Assembly: GCF_002005425.1 (NCBI RefSeq) | Contig: NZ_CP019704.1 | Coordinates: forward strand, 434,001 to 498,000 | DNA from: Polaribacter sp. BM10 | GTDB lineage: Bacteria; Bacteroidota; Bacteroidia; Flavobacteriales; Flavobacteriaceae | Reading direction: 5' to 3' | DNA: 64,000 nt | Shown: one piece after another, positions 62,901 through 64,000 of the stretch | Layout of the letters: the number at the start of each line of letters is the position of its first letter | Position numbering within the stretch: the stretch's first letter is position 1 | The notes under the pieces: generated by a model | What the model saw: only the letters and a program-made list of their open reading frames with translations | Database searches by the model: none | What the model was told of the DNA's origin: nothing | Program-made: the position numbers and the translations under genes

Positions 62901-64000
62901 AGAAGATACAGATAGAGACGGGAAAGCAGATAGTTTTGTAGATACAGATAATGATGGTTTTAATGATGCTGTAGATGGTGACCCTACAAATGCTTTAGCA
63001 AACGGTAATGATGCTAACGGAACAAATACTGCAAATGCATTAATTGTTACAGGTACTGATGCTAATAATGATGGAACGCCAGAGACATACCCAAATGGAG
63101 ATTCAGATAATGACGGAAAACCAAACCATGTAGACATAGACTCAGATAACGATGGTATTACTGATAATGTAGAGGCGCAAACCACTAGTGGTTATATTGC
63201 ACCTACAGGGCCAGGTATCATAACAGATTTAAACAAAAATGGTGTAGACGATGTATATGAAAATGGAGCTATTATTGGTTTAGATCCAACAAATACAGAT
63301 ACTTTAGACAAACCAGATTATTTAGATACAGATTCAGATAACGATGGTATTTCAGATATTGCAGAGAATGGTAATACGAATAATATTTTATCTGGTATAG
63401 ATACTGATAATGATGGTTTAGACGATAATTTTGATAATATTAATGATTCTGCAATAACAGGTGCTACAGTAAATAACGGTATAAATTCACCAAATGCAAG
63501 CAACCTTGGTGATGAGGATGGAGATATTAATGCCGGTGGAGATGTAGATTACAGAGATATTAAAGACACAGATAACGATGGTATTCCAGATTCAGTTGAC
63601 TTAGATGACGATAATGACGGAATATTAGACACAGATGAAGGTTGTGAAAATCTAATTACCAACGGTAATTTTGAAAACCAAGACTTTTCTGATGCAAGTA
63701 TATTTCCTGGAGGTTTTACAGCAGCAGCAGGTACATTTATAGGTACAACTTATAATACAAACACATTAGAAGGTTGGAATTATACCCAAAATTTAGATGG
63801 ATGGGTAGGTGGACAAAGCCCTTCTTGGGGACCAAGTGTAGTCTTTGCCGATGCTTACCAAGGAACACAATATGTAGATGTTTTAGGTAATAATGATGTA
63901 ACTTCGGGTGTAAGTAACATACTTTCTCAAACAATTACTACTACGGTTGGTAAAAGCTACACACTTTCTTTCTTTTGGGGTGAAGATGTTGGCCATGGAA
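59941..64000 (+). CDS. Giant thrombospondin type 3 repeat surface protein (partial, 3' end outside the window)
   Basis: The open frame is unbroken for 1353 codons and runs off the right edge. The first ATG (59941) follows A-rich sequence; the ATG at 59980 is a possible alternative start just before a clear signal peptide ([16 protein letters not shown]). Mature sequence begins [18 protein letters not shown], a calcium-binding TSP3 repeat. A jelly-roll-like domain follows (about 70-245), then TSP3 blocks near 272-330, 494-520, 554-580 and a long array near 800-1233 with DSDNDGI motifs. Two more jelly-roll-like domains lie near 590-795 and from 1234 onward. The end, probably a T9SS signal, is not visible. 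The role is probably adhesion. Confidence 0.9.
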   Translation, partial: MYNIFNKTILFGGMIRFKKIILITIAFISITTYSQSTSVDTDGDGVLNSQDIDDDNDGILDYIEDAKCAVFYEDFGTGTYPGSALPAGYTTYNYRGDITAFSGFPNALNDGDYAIANLINQPEGSWQENISDHTTGSGFMMVVNANFTIGDFYNRTVTVSKNATYNFSAWLINANSINNEQYCTNNEGGLILANVKYEIRDLDNSGNVIASFETGDIPRTGKWNNYNFEFNSGNATNLEIVLINNQVGGCGNDLALDDISLTLTSLPNGTTPCDFDGDGIPNSRDLDSDNDGIFDILEAGGIDANNDGLVDNNSDLDNDGLFDVYDESCIEESSTTTGFANGVTASQYFNNTNNAIGNPGSTFASGPNSYPGGNPFFMVLSFPETLTKGTEVTIYLAQTASDNNNEVRFRESDAAGVTPSNSNYQNNLLNGSARVGYKYIINANTNHIKVQTFAYNMVVYGAKYSKTTNSTVDCSGARLVPAETTLGVPNYLNRDSDGDGCPDTLEAGFTDHDKDGIVDGGVINSNGTVSGSDGYSGTNSSVTNANVSNACPPLDSDGDGIPDNVDLDDDNDGILDVVECSLSAEPLSTTTSLNVNGSFNQNYIDNNNSGTPYVGNVNRARFAPSPWVNVNTSDLSTDQQISFTLNYQQRSDLTISNGRSTDFQSSPSGGSFMGFRSSEGIYTPLNIVDPNEEYTIKLDYTEYPETNGFEGQASSVNIVIRLNGNSSTSGTLISNINNLTTTGGTAGTWEERSYTFIPSNLGITTPGNYNLFVGSNNSASNYWAFVDGISVNAISYLSCADTDGDGIPNSLDLDSDNDGIPDIVEAGGVDTDGNGKIDNINLDGTLINDINNNGLDDLYDVDNGGNLIPNLDADGDGIPNRQDLDSDNDGIADIVEAGGTDTNGDGKADNFVDIDNDGFNDLVDGDVGQDGVSENTSNALITTGTDTNNDGKPNSYTKGDTDGDGINDYLDLDSDNDGIADVVEAGGEDTDRDGKADSFVDTDNDGFNDAVDGDPTNALANGNDANGTNTANALIVTGTDANNDGTPETYPNGDSDNDGKPNHVDIDSDNDGITDNVEAQTTSGYIAPTGPGIITDLNKNGVDDVYENGAIIGLDPTNTDTLDKPDYLDTDSDNDGISDIAENGNTNNILSGIDTDNDGLDDNFDNINDSAITGATVNNGINSPNASNLGDEDGDINAGGDVDYRDIKDTDNDGIPDSVDLDDDNDGILDTDEGCENLITNGNFENQDFSDASIFPGGFTAAAGTFIGTTYNTNTLEGWNYTQNLDGWVGGQSPSWGPSVVFADAYQGTQYVDVLGNNDVTSGVSNILSQTITTTVGKSYTLSFFWGEDVGHG
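62344..63200 (+). repeat. Long-period TSP3 super-repeats inside the surface protein gene
   Basis: [13 protein letters not shown] anchors start at 62374, 62587, 62851 and 63133, giving periods of 71, 88 and 94 codons. The two middle units are very similar and include matching DNDGFND, NALI.TGTD and NNDG.P segments. They are protein-coding tandem units, not a CRISPR array: spacing is uneven and all lengths are multiples of three. Confidence 0.85.

Noticed and set aside
62344..63200. Repeat array resembling CRISPR
   Set aside because: Repeats are uneven, multiples of three and encode DSDNDG calcium-binding motifs within one continuous reading frame.
60396..63934. Several minus-strand ORFs of 61 to 113 codons
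   Set aside because: They are shadows of the large TSP3 gene, with low-complexity composition rich in Ser, Pro, Leu or His that mirrors Asp, Asn and Gly codons on the other strand.

Overview
The window is AT-rich, densely packed DNA from a marine-type member of the Flavobacteriaceae (Bacteroidota), most likely close to Polaribacter or Tenacibaculum. This rests on several lines of evidence. Three large secreted proteins are built for the type IX secretion system: two carry type A C-terminal signals and one carries a type B gliding-motility-associated C-terminus. The DUF3276, DUF1573, DUF5916, DUF3857 and LuxC-like families seen here are typical of the group. NusB and PurL are of the long form. 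Promoter-like sequences match the Bacteroidota pattern TTG...TAnnTTTG rather than -35/-10 boxes. No rRNA, tRNA, insertion sequence, prophage or CRISPR array was recognised.

Layout: 1-446 is the N-terminal end of a DUF5916 protein. 674-4392 holds sucC followed by an unusual rearranged block: a lipoprotein gene, a decayed second copy of the sucC 3' end with its terminator, a small secreted coiled-coil gene, and a truncated relative of the lipoprotein. 4389-15708 holds uvrB, a type B T9SS protein, an ABC-2 transporter pair, a pRiA4b ORF-3-like protein, a thioesterase and isochorismate synthase pair for menaquinone, a PUR-domain protein and an ABC exporter. 15989-19402 is the conserved run nusB, DUF1573, yajC, ybbR-like, coaE. 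A two-component system (19506-21791), a YciO-type protein and a glycosyltransferase follow. 23551-25977 contains a lone PD-(D/E)XK protein head-to-head with a P-loop kinase gene, holA and a DUF1569 gene.

26021-37390 carries a long-chain acyl-CoA ligase, a secreted pentapeptide-like protein, an AraC regulator, purL, a secreted endonuclease I with FN3 and lamin-tail domains, and an RsmB-type methyltransferase. 37536-43841 encodes a 2101-residue secreted protein. After recG comes an ECF sigma/anti-sigma pair. Then a seven-gene leftward run (55744 to 47607) encodes a LuxC-like acyl-CoA reductase, SerC, a SerA-like dehydrogenase, DUF1015, YggS, a DnaQ-type exonuclease and a DUF3857 protein. A two-cluster ferredoxin diverges from this run. 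The window ends with a carboxypeptidase-regulatory-domain protein, ychF, a beta-hydroxylase-like protein and the first 1353 codons of a thrombospondin type 3 repeat protein that continues past the edge.

Most of the window is ordinary chromosomal backbone. The points most worth a second look are: the SerA-like protein, which has replaced two of three catalytic residues and the central glycine of its NAD motif; its DUF1015 neighbour with a DGHHR motif; the sucC-tail duplication with paired lipoprotein genes; the exonuclease with a degenerate GIY-YIG module; and the lone HsdR-type nuclease beside holA. All functional statements come from reading motifs and recalled family knowledge. No database search was possible.
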